Shown: positions 1 to 9,010 of the stretch, in pieces | Layout: each line of letters begins with the position of its first letter | How positions within the stretch are numbered: the first letter of the stretch is position 1 | Assembly (NCBI GenBank): GCA_031216915.1 | Contig: CM062297.1 | Location: 360,791,704 to 360,855,703, forward strand | Length of the DNA stretch: 64,000 bases | From: Pictodentalium vernedei | Taxonomy: Eukaryota > Mollusca > Scaphopoda > Dentaliida > Dentaliidae | Direction: 5' to 3' | Notes under the pieces: model-generated | Told to the model about the DNA's origin: nothing | The model's database searches: none | Seen by the model: the letters and a program-made list of their open reading frames with translations, nothing else | Translations under genes and position numbers: made by a program

Positions 1-258
1 TAAAAATATAGGGCCAAACACAAATTTTGCCCCCCAATCCCCAAAATTTGCATCTAAAACCAAAGAAATCATGTCCTGAATGGCCCCACCATACTTCACC
101 TCTACTGCGCATGCGCAGTGTCAAGGACGTCCCGAAATTGGCGCCATTAATCATTCTTACCATCAGTGCCTGGTAAGCGCTATGTCCTCAGCGGGGAGGT
201 ATGAGTTCCCAACTCCTGGGAGGGCCATCCCCGTCTGGGTCATTGGTAAGTATAAAAA
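1..258 (-). mobile_element. Older DIRS copy E2, left end (split by E1)
   Basis: This is the left inverted terminal repeat of a DIRS-type retrotransposon, truncated by the window edge, followed at 233-258 by the first half of its internal complementary region (ICR). It is the reverse complement of 13600-13800 with few differences. The shared differences from E1, such as 'catctaaaac' and 'attaatcattct', pair it with that right end and not with E1. The second half of the ICR resumes at 7388 beyond the inserted E1. It contains a 16-bp palindrome, actgcgcatgcgcagt, at 104-119. Confidence 0.85.
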
Positions 259-487
259 GTTAAAAAATTTATAGTAATTTATATATTTTTTATACTTACC
301 AATGACCCAGACTTAGCTGGTGCTAACTCCACAAAAACCAGGGCCAAACACAAATTTTGCCCCCCAATCCCCAAAATTTGCATCCAAAACAAAAAGAAAT
401 CATGTCCTAAAGGACCTCCATAGTACGACTCTACTGCGCATGCGCAGTGACGCAGTCGTCCCGAAATTGGCGCCAAATATCATTCTT
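259..487. repeat. E1 left inverted terminal repeat
   Basis: Reverse-complementary to 7186-7387 over about 200 bp: the 'gccaaacacaaattttg' block, the 'actgcgcatgcgcagt' palindrome (433-448) and 'ggcgccaaatatcattct' all recur inverted at the right end. The left end carries about 40 extra A/T-rich terminal bases starting 'gttaaaaaattt', which the right end lacks. The two ends are therefore not identical, as usual for DIRS elements. Confidence 0.9.
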
Positions 488-560
488 ACTGGCAGTGCCT
501 GGTCAGCGCTATGTACTCAGCGGGGAGGCAAGAGTTCCCAACTCAGGGAGGGCCATCCCC

Positions 561-642
561 GTCTGGGTCATTGGTAAGTATAAAAAATATATAAATTACT
601 ATAAATTTTTTAACATTTTTATACTGTACCAATGACCCAGAC
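561..642. repeat. E1 internal complementary region (ICR)
   Basis: Begins 'gtctgggtcattggtaag' and ends 'gtaccaatgacccagac'. Its first half is the reverse complement of the left terminus (259-310) and its second half the reverse complement of the right terminus (7365-7387). In DIRS elements such a region templates the joining of the two ends into a circle. It lies just inside the left ITR, on the 3' side of the coding strand. The same structure occurs at 29206-29288, 33032-33118, 63810-63891 and, split, at 233-258 with 7388-7443. Confidence 0.9.
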
Positions 643-1249
643 TTAGCTGAATAGTAAACAGGCTGGAGGGCCTAGGACATAGAGGAAAATCCAATAAGCT
701 CAATTATAAAATAAAGAGGTAACCCCTTAAGGAGAAAAGGAGTATTAGGCTTTACATGTATCTTTCTTATTTAATATTTAAATTAGAAAGATACACTACC
801 CTTAATAATTGAGCACAATAACATTCATGTTCTCTATTAACATCCAGTATAACCTTTATACTAATTATTTTTAAAGCAAGCCAATAAATAAAGTAGTCCA
901 GAGAATTGAGACTCTTTATAATCATTTAAAAGTGTCCGAGTATTGTATATTAAAGCCCGTTTGACACTTGACATATACAAATGCTTCACACCGAGCTACA
1001 CTTTAAAAATAAGACATGAATGAAATTAAACATTAATATTACACTTTAAAACCATCCCGGAAGCGACTCAGAAATACTGTCTTGGAGGAGGCATTCCCTT
1101 GCTTTTCACTATAAAGCAGGTGACCTAAGGGAACACCCGCCCCCCCCCCCCCTTCCCCTTGCCCTGGGTCAAATAGCCCAGAGCGAAGAGGGCAGCCGGA
1201 CGGAGTCACTGCCGGAACAGAAAGCCTGCATAACTATAGTTGCAACTGT
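643..1249 (-). other. E1 3' non-coding region with poly-C tract
   Basis: No ORF is supported here. The stretch between the ICR and the recombinase stop is A/T-rich and ends in a C-rich block (about 1137-1153, G-rich on the coding strand) some 100 bp downstream of the recombinase stop. Equivalent C tracts sit at the same place in E2 (about 7927-7954) and E5 (about 33618-33650). This is probably the 3' untranslated part of the element transcript. Confidence 0.6.
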
Positions 1250-4138
1250 TTAGTGGACGACATTCTGAGCAACAGATAACGGACCTAAACAATGCAGGTC
1301 TCCAGAAATGGACTCAATATTTCTGAGATAAAAATTAGTAAATGTGGATGGCTGAGACCAATAAGCAGCCTTCATTAAATCTGTAATAGCAACACTATTA
1401 GCATAAGCCCAGGAAGTAGAAAGAGCTCTTACTTCATGAGCAGAAATCTTAAGCACAGACTGCTGAGAAGAAGATAAATCTTCATACGCAGTACGGATAG
1501 TTAACTGAATCCATCTAGCAATAGAATGGACTGAAATGTCCTTTCTATTAGGCATCAAAGACAGAAAGAAACGTTTCCGTCCCTTTCTGATGAACTGAGA
1601 TCTCTGTTTATAGATACGTAGTGCTCTAACAGGACAGAGTAAAGGCCTACGCCCGTCTGAAGACGGAAGAGCCTTAATAACAATAGGTTCCGGATATTTA
1701 TTAGGAGCCTGATTCTTAGCTAAAAAACCGACATTAGTAGTGAAGGTGATAGTGTTCCCAACACTACGATAATGAGAATCATCCACCGATAGTGCATGAA
1801 GCTCACTGACTCTTCTGGCAGAAGAGAAAGCTAAGAGAAAAGCTGTCTTATAAGATAAGAATTTGAAATCTACTGTCCCAAGAGGTTCAAATGGCTTTTC
1901 CTTCAATTTAAGGAGAACCCAAGCTAAATTCCACTTAGGAATTAATCTAAGAGTTCTGGGTCTATTTATCGAAAAGTTTCTAACCAATTTCGATAAAGAG
2001 ACATTAGATCCAATTTGTAAACTATCATGATGTGCATAGGTATCAGATAACATAGATCTATAACCCTTTATAGTAACAGGTTGCAGTTTGATTTCGTCAA
2101 ACAAGTATACTAGAAAGTTAGCAATGTCTGGTATAGAGGGATCAAATATATCAACAGAATGATCCCTACACCAACGACGGAAAACCTTCCACTTAGCCGC
2201 ATAGTTTAGCGAAGAGGAGGTCCTCCTACAGTTAGAAATCGCGTCCACTGCTCGTCCTGTAAAGTGCTTGCCATGCAAGAAGGACCGCACAACGGAAAAA
2301 CGTGAAGGTTGAGACCTTGCGGGTTGTGATGTAGTTGGCGCGATTTCCCCTGCCAAAGAAGATCCTCTCGTGGAGGGAGCTTCCGCGGTAGGTCCCACAA
2401 CAGACACCTGAGTAGATTTATCCACGGTCTCTGTGGCGACAGAGATGCTACCAACAGAATCTTGCATTGAGATTGTTTTATCTTTAGCAATACTTGTTGA
2501 ATTAACGGCGTTGGAGGATACGCATATCCTATCATTCCGTCCCAAGGGATCGATAGAGCGTCTACTGCAAATGCTCTTGGATCCGGACACGGGGACACAT
2601 ACGTCTGCAACTGATTGTTGAGATGTGTCGCAAATAAGTCTATCATTGGCCGTTCCCATTGGTAGCAAATCTGATTGAATACTTGTTTGTTGAGAGTCCA
2701 CTCCGACGGCAACAAGCGACCCTTTCGTGAAAGGGAGTCTGCTAGCACATTCAGACGACCCGGTATGTGACGGACCGAAAGAAGAACGTGATGTTCCAAC
2801 GCAAACAGAAGGATTCTTTCCGTTAGATTGAACAACGGAACTGAATGAGTGCCTCCCTGATTCCGTATATACGCCACTACTGTCGTATTGTCGGATAGGA
2901 TTTGGACATGAGCATCGTGAATAATGTCCATCCAGTGACGTAACGCAAGCCAAATTGACATCATTTCCTTGATGTTTATGTGCTTGCACAGGAATTGCGG
3001 ATCCCAAAGACCCTGGCATCTCGAATCCGTTGGGATTAATGATGCACCCCAACCTGTTTGACTGGCATCCGTCATAATGGTAAAACTCGGATCCGGCAAC
3101 TGCAGCGGAACTCCTTGAGTTAACCACTGAATGTTTGCCCAAGTCTGAATCTCTTGTTTCACTTGATCTGACAAGAGAACGTCTACATCGAGCGAATGAA
3201 TTTTCACACTCCAATTCTGAGTCAGGAAAATTTGAAGAGGCCGTGTGCGTAGCCGTCCCATCGGAATGAGATCCGCGGCGGCTCCGCACAGACCTATCAG
3301 TCTCATAAATTCTCTCGCCGTGACTTTGTCTGTATTCAGACAATAGCGAGCGTAACAACTGACTAATTTCGCTCTGGTTAACGGCAGACGAACGAGATTG
3401 TTGTGCGTCTCGAAGCTCATTCCCAGATGAGTGAATGACTTGGACGGCACCAGATCCGACTTCTCCTCGTTTACTATGAAACCGAGACGTCGGAGCAATA
3501 GAAGAAGATTCTGAACATCGTTCTGAAGCATTAACTCGTTGCCGTACCTCTGAAGAATGTCGTCCAGGTAGGCCGACGTTACCGCAGACGAATGAGCTCG
3601 GAAGTAGATCATTACCGAGTTCATTACCCGAGTGAAAGCCCAGGGTGCTAGATTCAATCCGAAGCACATGGCCCGGAACTGATACACCACTCCTAGGACT
3701 GCGAAGCGTAGATACTTTCGGAATGTCGGATGTACCATGACGTGAAAGTACGCATCTTTGAGATCTATGCTCGTTGCATAATCGTTCACCCGAATACTCG
3801 CTCTGACCGATCGAATCGTCTCCATATAAAACTTCGGAGCGACGATCAGCTTGTTTATCCAGCTCAAATCTATGACTGGACGGAACGAGCCATCTGGTTT
3901 CGGAACCAGAAACAGATGGCTGTAGAATCCCAGCGATTCCTGGTTTTCTACGACCTCTACCGCGTTCTTCATTAAAAGAGACTGCACCTCTGATAGCAGA
4001 GCGTCTCTTTTCTGAGGGTTTGACGGAAGATGAGTCCACTTTGGACTTCGAGTTAATGGAGGCTTTCGTTTGAAGGATATCTTTAGACCTTCCGAAGTCA
4101 CTCCTCTCACCCACGGGTCGTCCGTAATCGACGCCCAC
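1250..4138 (-). CDS. DIRS tyrosine recombinase (integrase), C-terminal part of a 962-codon frame
   Basis: This enzyme inserts the circular DNA copy of the element. The recognisable recombinase is residues about 645-962 (1250-2206): an N-terminal core-binding part starting N-Y-A-A-K-W, then the catalytic domain. The catalytic arginine is in S-A-R-R-V-S-E-L (about 775), H-x-x-R is S-A-H-E-V-R (901/904), a Trp is in A-Y-W-S-Q (about 927), and the nucleophile tyrosine is in N-F-Y-L-R-N (937). Residues 1-644 overlap the RT ORF in another frame and are Ser/Arg-rich without a recognisable domain. The RT ORF ends exactly where the recombinase core starts. The true start is unknown; it could be made by frameshifting or re-initiation. 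Length and motifs fit DIRS recombinases. Confidence 0.9.
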   Translation of the reverse strand: MGVDYGRPVGERSDFGRSKDILQTKASINSKSKVDSSSVKPSEKRRSAIRGAVSFNEERGRGRRKPGIAGILQPSVSGSETRWLVPSSHRFELDKQADRRSEVLYGDDSIGQSEYSGERLCNEHRSQRCVLSRHGTSDIPKVSTLRSPRSGVSVPGHVLRIESSTLGFHSGNELGNDLLPSSFVCGNVGLPGRHSSEVRQRVNASERCSESSSIAPTSRFHSKRGEVGSGAVQVIHSSGNELRDAQQSRSSAVNQSEISQLLRSLLSEYRQSHGERIYETDRSVRSRRGSHSDGTATHTASSNFPDSELECENSFARCRRSLVRSSETRDSDLGKHSVVNSRSSAAVAGSEFYHYDGCQSNRLGCIINPNGFEMPGSLGSAIPVQAHKHQGNDVNLACVTSLDGHYSRCSCPNPIRQYDSSGVYTESGRHSFSSVVQSNGKNPSVCVGTSRSSFGPSHTGSSECASRLPFTKGSLVAVGVDSQQTSIQSDLLPMGTANDRLICDTSQQSVADVCVPVSGSKSICSRRSIDPLGRNDRICVSSNAVNSTSIAKDKTISMQDSVGSISVATETVDKSTQVSVVGPTAEAPSTRGSSLAGEIAPTTSQPARSQPSRFSVVRSFLHGKHFTGRAVDAISNCRRTSSSLNYAAKWKVFRRWCRDHSVDIFDPSIPDIANFLVYLFDEIKLQPVTIKGYRSMLSDTYAHHDSLQIGSNVSLSKLVRNFSINRPRTLRLIPKWNLAWVLLKLKEKPFEPLGTVDFKFLSYKTAFLLAFSSARRVSELHALSVDDSHYRSVGNTITFTTNVGFLAKNQAPNKYPEPIVIKALPSSDGRRPLLCPVRALRIYKQRSQFIRKGRKRFFLSLMPNRKDISVHSIARWIQLTIRTAYEDLSSSQQSVLKISAHEVRALSTSWAYANSVAITDLMKAAYWSQPSTFTNFYLRNIESISGDLHCLGPLSVAQNVVH

Positions 4139-4521
4139 TCTTGAGAAAAACTTGACAACCTTCCGCCAACCGGAACGCGATAGAGGTTTGAGCCATCACC
4201 TCCTGGATCTGCGAGGCCTGCGGTAGGAGAAACCACGTCTTCCACGACCCGCACCTCGCCTCGTCGACCTCGGGGCGTCCGACCGATTGTCCCGGCCTGA
4301 AGGACGTCCCGAACGAGAGTCGCTATCCTGACGGTCTCTCGAATAAGAGCTAGAGGACGCACCGGAACCTCTATAGGAACCTCTCTTGGGCGGATAAGAC
4401 CCAGAAGTGCCCGCCTTATTCGTGTCTGCTGTATCCGACCTTTTAGGAGCGGATCTAAACAACAGAGAATCACTAGCTTTCTTTTTAATATTATCATAAA
4501 TAGCGGAAAGCTTGCCGTCAA
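2206..4521 (-). CDS. DIRS reverse transcriptase / RNase H / methyltransferase-like polyprotein
   Basis: Copies the element RNA into DNA. The 771 codons show, in order: a linker with W-A-S-I-T-D-D-P-W-V (about 129-138) typical of DIRS; the RT domain (about 200-390) with V-P-K-P-D-G-S-F-R-P, S-I-D-L-K-D-A-Y-F (about 251-259) and the catalytic Y-L-D-D (318-321); RNase H (about 480-600) with T-D-A-S-Q-T-G, I-K-E-M, L-S-D-N and L-A-D-S-L-S-R supplying the acidic residues. A segment follows (about 625-700) with I-D-L-F-A-T-H-L-N-N and Y-A-Y-P-P-T-P-L-I that resembles the Dam-like methyltransferase domain described in DIRS elements; its catalytic state is uncertain. It overlaps gag by 326 nt upstream and the recombinase frame downstream. 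No frameshift or stop is present. Confidence 0.92.
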   Translation of the reverse strand: MTASFPLFMIILKRKLVILCCLDPLLKGRIQQTRIRRALLGLIRPREVPIEVPVRPLALIRETVRIATLVRDVLQAGTIGRTPRGRRGEVRVVEDVVSPTAGLADPGGDGSNLYRVPVGGRLSSFSQEWASITDDPWVRGVTSEGLKISFKRKPPLTRSPKWTHLPSNPQKRDALLSEVQSLLMKNAVEVVENQESLGFYSHLFLVPKPDGSFRPVIDLSWINKLIVAPKFYMETIRSVRASIRVNDYATSIDLKDAYFHVMVHPTFRKYLRFAVLGVVYQFRAMCFGLNLAPWAFTRVMNSVMIYFRAHSSAVTSAYLDDILQRYGNELMLQNDVQNLLLLLRRLGFIVNEEKSDLVPSKSFTHLGMSFETHNNLVRLPLTRAKLVSCYARYCLNTDKVTAREFMRLIGLCGAAADLIPMGRLRTRPLQIFLTQNWSVKIHSLDVDVLLSDQVKQEIQTWANIQWLTQGVPLQLPDPSFTIMTDASQTGWGASLIPTDSRCQGLWDPQFLCKHINIKEMMSIWLALRHWMDIIHDAHVQILSDNTTVVAYIRNQGGTHSVPLFNLTERILLFALEHHVLLSVRHIPGRLNVLADSLSRKGRLLPSEWTLNKQVFNQICYQWERPMIDLFATHLNNQLQTYVSPCPDPRAFAVDALSIPWDGMIGYAYPPTPLIQQVLLKIKQSQCKILLVASLSPQRPWINLLRCLLWDLPRKLPPREDLLWQGKSRQLHHNPQGLNLHVFPLCGPSCMASTLQDEQWTRFLTVGGPPLR

Positions 4522-6349
4522 AGAGAAGATCTCCTGAGACCGAAGCGACTCTAAGAGAGTTCTTCACCTTAGAATCCACTAGTGTGGATGTAGACAGGGC
4601 TGCGTCACGTCTAACCAACTCCAGATTTGCCACTGAAAGGGCGGAGTTACACGTGGAATAAGCTACTGCCCTTGAAAGAAGTCTTAAGGAGGATTGTATA
4701 TCCTGAAACTCTTCCCCTTGAAGACGCAGTGATAACGCCTTCGTAAGGTGATCTGCGTAAGATAAGGCATCTAAATTGGCTCTGTTAGACGCAATAGCTG
4801 TTTCCAACACTGCGGTTGGAATAGAAGCTGACGACGGTAATGATAGCTCTAAGTCTTCCGCCTCATCGTCCATACGCAGAGGAACTCTCGGTATACCCTG
4901 ACCTGCCGTGTCGAATTTATTCCTTGCATTAATGAAAGGCAGGTTGAGAGTATTTGCGGACAAGAAGCCTGCTTTCCCCGTCCTGGAAGCAAGTTTAAAA
5001 ATAGCGTCGTTCAATAATTCAAATGTTCTTGCAACATTATTGGACTGCGACGGAAACTCGGGAGCGATGTCCCTGAACCGCTCGAAAAAATCAGAGTCCA
5101 ATGACGCTATAATTCTCCTGTCCGGAAGCGCAGCAGTCTGGCCCGACGGAACAACTTGAGGAAGAAAGTGCCGGATGAAGTCCACGGCAGCTTTGTGTTG
5201 TTCCGAAAGGGATAGCTCCAATTCATCCGTATCCCTTTCACCATCCGGTCGGACCTCCCGATGTTCCCGGTCGTCCGCCCCCGATGCTTCGGCGGAGCGT
5301 ACCGACCCAGCGCCGTCGGATAATTCTCGATCCGACACCGTCTCTGTCGGCTGCTGGGATGCTGCGATAAGCTGTGCTATCTGCACTAGAATGTCCGACG
5401 TCGAGACCTGCGGAGGAGCGGTCTTTCGCTGCTTTGCCGAGGGCAGCTCCGCATCAGATGGCTCCCGCATACTTTTCCTATGCGAACGTCCGGAGTCCAT
5501 CGGTCTCGAATCCCTGGCTGCCGGATGGTGTGACCTGGTCGCCGAAGAATCCTTCATCGGCGAAGCTGGCAAAATATCGGAGGTCACGCAGCCAAGGTGC
5601 GGTCGTGTGCGCCGGCGAGAAGAGGAAGCCTTAACAGTCTCTGCGGACTCCTTATACAACGGAGCGTCCCGAGCGACGGACGTATGCTCCGCTAAAGACA
5701 CATTTTGTACCACAACATCTGGTCCCAGATGTTGTTGTACGAGAGAGGGGCCTCTCTCGCTCGCGGCCCGGCTGGACCTGGACGAGCTAGGAACCGGACT
5801 AAAAGGCTTCCTCCGTTCTCGTTCACTATCCGCCGTCACTGGGTGTGCATCTATTATTTTTATAGTGCTCGCATCACCCAAAATTTCCTCTTGGACCGCA
5901 TCGGACGAACCCGGCTGCCGAACCATTCGGTTAATGGACGCTACACCGGGCGAGCTAGCGGACGACATTTGTCTAATCTCCATGAGCACTTTTGCCGCTA
6001 GCTCTGTATTTATTTGTGACGACGGACGCACACTTGAAGAAGATAACATGGAAACATCACCCTGTTCTGGTTCCTCTGAAATAGAAACTGAGAGAGTAGA
6101 GTGACCTTGTGGAGAAAGAGCCGGCATCGCACTTTCTCCAGAAACAACATATCGTGACACACGTTTCCAATGTTTCTCATCCCAATGTTCACATACAGGA
6201 CAGGGATTAATGCGAGAACACTGACTACAATTAATGCAATAATCATGAAAGTCAGAGGAAGATTTCTTCCTATTACAATTTGAACAAGTTCCCTTCATTG
6301 TGAAAGAACAACAATAAGTCCTAGTTACTCGCAAAAACCCCTGACACAA
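4196..6349 (-). CDS. DIRS ORF1, gag-like nucleocapsid protein
   Basis: Presumed structural/RNA-binding protein of the element. The frame is 717 codons. The ATG at 6296-6298 (residue 18) is the likelier start, because E2 and E5 keep it in the context 'tttcattgtg' or 'tttcattatg'. A cysteine cluster follows at once (C22-x2-C25, C38-x2-C41-x2-C44, C50-x2-C53, then H55), probably zinc-binding. The middle is Ser/Arg-rich and low in complexity. A conserved block about 390-640 (D-I-A-P-E-F, A-N-L-E-L-V-R-R-D-A-A-L, I-Y-D-N-I-K-K-K) survives in most decayed copies. The C-terminus is Arg/Gly/Ser-rich, as in nucleic-acid-binding gag tails. A 309-codon antisense frame (5175-6104) is judged a shadow. Confidence 0.85.
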   Translation of the reverse strand: MCQGFLRVTRTYCCSFTMKGTCSNCNRKKSSSDFHDYCINCSQCSRINPCPVCEHWDEKHWKRVSRYVVSGESAMPALSPQGHSTLSVSISEEPEQGDVSMLSSSSVRPSSQINTELAAKVLMEIRQMSSASSPGVASINRMVRQPGSSDAVQEEILGDASTIKIIDAHPVTADSERERRKPFSPVPSSSRSSRAASERGPSLVQQHLGPDVVVQNVSLAEHTSVARDAPLYKESAETVKASSSRRRTRPHLGCVTSDILPASPMKDSSATRSHHPAARDSRPMDSGRSHRKSMREPSDAELPSAKQRKTAPPQVSTSDILVQIAQLIAASQQPTETVSDRELSDGAGSVRSAEASGADDREHREVRPDGERDTDELELSLSEQHKAAVDFIRHFLPQVVPSGQTAALPDRRIIASLDSDFFERFRDIAPEFPSQSNNVARTFELLNDAIFKLASRTGKAGFLSANTLNLPFINARNKFDTAGQGIPRVPLRMDDEAEDLELSLPSSASIPTAVLETAIASNRANLDALSYADHLTKALSLRLQGEEFQDIQSSLRLLSRAVAYSTCNSALSVANLELVRRDAALSTSTLVDSKVKNSLRVASVSGDLLFDGKLSAIYDNIKKKASDSLLFRSAPKRSDTADTNKAGTSGSYPPKRGSYRGSGASSSSYSRDRQDSDSRSGRPSGRDNRSDAPRSTRRGAGRGRRGFSYRRPRRSRR

Positions 6350-7185
6350 AGATACATAATAACATGATCCATTAATAAATGAAAAAACAATTGCAAAACA
6401 AAATAATTTTGAAAAAATATTTTTTCAGAGAAGCCCAAGTTGCTGAAAAGTAACGTTGAGCCCCGATGGATCCGATGGCAAAGTGTGGTCAAAAATTTTA
6501 AAATTATATAAAATAATTAATGAGACACTTTCGGATAATATAAATGTATCTTATAATGAGATAAACTACCTCAAAGGCAAACAGCCCCCCTCAAAAAAGG
6601 CTGTTGCCAATGAAAACAAACAGTGTAAACACAGAAGAAAACATGACTCCAGGCACTGAAAAAACTGGCCCGGAATCAGTCATCAATTACACTCTATCTG
6701 ATGCAAAACAGAGACTCCCAGGGGAGAATCTGCAGAACATCAGATGGAAGATGCAGAACACAAACGTTATACACCCATGGGTGAAAACGTAACTATGGGG
6801 AAAATAACAGAAAACATTCTGTAACCAAGCAACTCTCCCAGGGAATTTTTAGAAATGAAACTTCTCAAAAATATGCCAAAAGCATGGGAGAATTGCAAGG
6901 GGGGACTTTAGAAGGTTAGGGGAGAGGAAACACTGAATAAGCAGTGCAACAATTAGCAAGAATGACAACAAGAGGCGTTTGCCTCGAAAATAGGCAACTT
7001 AACATAATTTCAACAAAAAATTTTAAGTACAGCCCTGATTATTTTTTGCCACTTCTTTTTTCCTCTCCTCCTTCTATCCTCCTTAGAATCACATTTTCTC
7101 CAAGAATTACGTGTCTGGCATCCTTTAAACTGAGATTTACAAGCACAAAGATCAGTGAGATGTTGACTGATGAAGGGCCAAACAG
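6350..7185 (-). other. E1 5' non-coding region
   Basis: A/T-rich stretch between the right ITR and ORF1 with no credible ORF. It is conserved in the decayed copies (E2 12720-13600, E5 37620-38200, E7 49690-49980), including 'gtgtctggcat' next to the ITR and a block around 'ctcccagggaatttt'. This is the expected place for the transcription start and leader, but no promoter motif can be assigned with confidence. Confidence 0.5.
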
Positions 7186-7387
7186 AGAATGATATTTGGC
7201 GCCAATTTCGGGACGACTGCGTCACTGCGCATGCGCAGTAGAGTCGTACTATGGAGGTCCTTTAGGACATGATTTCTTTTTGTTTTGGATGCAAATTTTG
7301 GGGATTGGGGGGCAAAATTTGTGTTTGGCCCTGGTTTTTGTGGAGTTAGCACCAGCTAAGTCTGGGTCATTGGTACAGTATAAAAAT
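7186..7387. repeat. E1 right inverted terminal repeat
   Basis: Reverse complement of the left repeat (259-487). It ends 'gtctgggtcattggtacag' followed by 'tataaaaat', after which E2's ICR resumes. It carries the palindrome actgcgcatgcgcagt at 7224-7239. Confidence 0.9.
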
Positions 7388-8040
7388 ATATATAAATTAC
7401 TATAAATTTTTTAAGATTTTTATACTGTACCAATGACCCAGACATAGCTGAATAGTAAAAAGGCTGGAGGGCCCAGGACATAGAGGAAAATCCAATAAGC
7501 TCAACTATATAAAATAGAGTTATCTCCTGGACGAGAGAAGGAGAAATAGGCTTCACGTGTACCTTTCTTATTTATGACAAATTAGAAAGACACAATACCT
7601 TCTATAATTGAGCATCATAATATCCATGTTCTCTATTAATATCCAGTATAATTCTTATACTAATTATTTTTAAAGTAAGCCAATAAATAAAGATAGTCCA
7701 AAGAATTGAGACTCTTTATACTCTTTTAAAAGTGTCCGAGGATAGCATAATAACATCCGTTTGACACGTGACATATTCAAATGCTATACTTTAAAACTAT
7801 GACATGAATGAATTTTAAAACATAACTTTCACTTAAGAAACCATCCCAGTAACAGCTCAGAATTACTAACTCCGGAGGAGGTATCCCCTTGTTTTCATAA
7901 TAAAACAGGTGACCCAAAGGAACACCCTCCTCCCCCCCCACCCCCCCCCCCCCCTTTTTCTTGCCATGGGTCAAATAGCCCAGAGCGAAGAGGGCAGCAG
8001 GACGGAGTCACTGCCGGAACATAAAGCCTACATAGCTATA

Positions 8041-9010
8041 GTTGCAATTGTTAAGTGATCGACATTCTGAGCAGCTGATAATGGACCTAAATAATGCAGG
8101 TCTCCAGAAATGGATACAATATTTCTGAGATAAAAATTCGTGAATGTGGATGGCTGAGACCAATATGCAGCCTACTTAATCTATAATAGCAAAACTATAC
8201 GTCAGCCCAAGATGTAGAAGAGCTCTTACTTCATGAGCCGAAATCTTATGCACAGACTGCTGAGTTAAGGATAGATTATCCTAAGCAGTACCGATAGTTA
8301 ACTGAATGCATTAAGTAAATAGAATGGACCGTAATGACCTTTCTATTAGGCATCAGAGCCAGAAGAAGCTTTACGTCCTACTGATAAACTGAGATCTGTT
8401 AATAAATACATAAAGGTCTATCCGGACAGAGTAAAGGCCTATGCCTGCTCGAAGATGGAAGGACCTTAAAAACAATAGGTTCCGGATATCATTAGGAGCC
8501 TGATTCTTAACCAAAAATACAACATTAGTAGTAAAGGTAATAGAGTTCCCGATACTACGAAAGTGAGAATCGTCCACCGATAGTGCATGAAGCTCACTGA
8601 CTCTTCAGCAGAAGAGAAGACTAAGAGAATTGCTGCCTTAAAAGGCCAGAATTTGAAACTACTGTCTCAAGGGGTTCAAATGGTTGCTTTAGTTAATAAG
8701 AACCCAAGCTAAATTCCGAATAGGAATTAATGTAACAGTCTCTTATCGAAAAGTTTAAAACTAACTTAGATAAAGAGACATCAGGCTCCATTGTAAACTA
8801 TCATGGTGTGCATAGGTATCAGATAACATAGACCTATAACCTTTAAAAGTAACTGGCTGCAGATGATCTCGTTAAACAAGTATACTAGAAAGTTTGCAAT
8901 GTCTGGTATGGAGGGATCAAAAATATCAAAATAAAGATCCCTACACCAACGACGGAAGACCCTCCACTTTAGCCGCATAGTATAGCGAAGAAGAGGTCCT
9001 TCTACAGTTA
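8041..9010 (-). pseudogene. E2 tyrosine recombinase remnant
   Basis: Nucleotide-level match to E1 1240-2230, reading the same way, with repeated frameshifting indels. Short open pieces keep recognisable recombinase text, for example F-D-P-S-I-P-D-I-A-N-F-L-V-Y-L-F near 8900 and D-D-S-H-F-R-S-I-G-N near 8560. The tyrosine end is still visible as 'gagataaaaattcgtgaa' (about 8126). Non-functional. Confidence 0.8.

Larger units (their letters stand above)
259..7387 (-). mobile_element. DIRS-type tyrosine-recombinase retrotransposon E1, near intact
   Basis: A 7.1-kb element whose three ORFs all read on the minus strand: gag-like (4196-6349), RT/RNase H/MT-like (2206-4521) and tyrosine recombinase (within 1250-4138). 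Inverted terminal repeats lie at 259-487 and 7186-7387. An internal complementary region at 561-642 carries the reverse complements of both element ends joined together, the hallmark that lets DIRS elements make a closed circular DNA. There is no target-site duplication, as expected for integration by a tyrosine recombinase instead of a DDE or EN enzyme. The long ORFs have no internal stops, so this is the youngest DIRS copy here and possibly still competent. It is inserted in the ICR of E2. Confidence 0.93.

Noticed and set aside
233-270. 'ggtaagtat' in DIRS ICRs as a splice donor
   Set aside because: It is explained by complementarity with the element termini, and no matching acceptor at the other side of the ICR was seen.
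5175-6104. 309-codon plus-strand frame opposite gag
   Set aside because: Antisense to a recognised ORF, low-complexity composition, no motif and no counterpart in the other copies.
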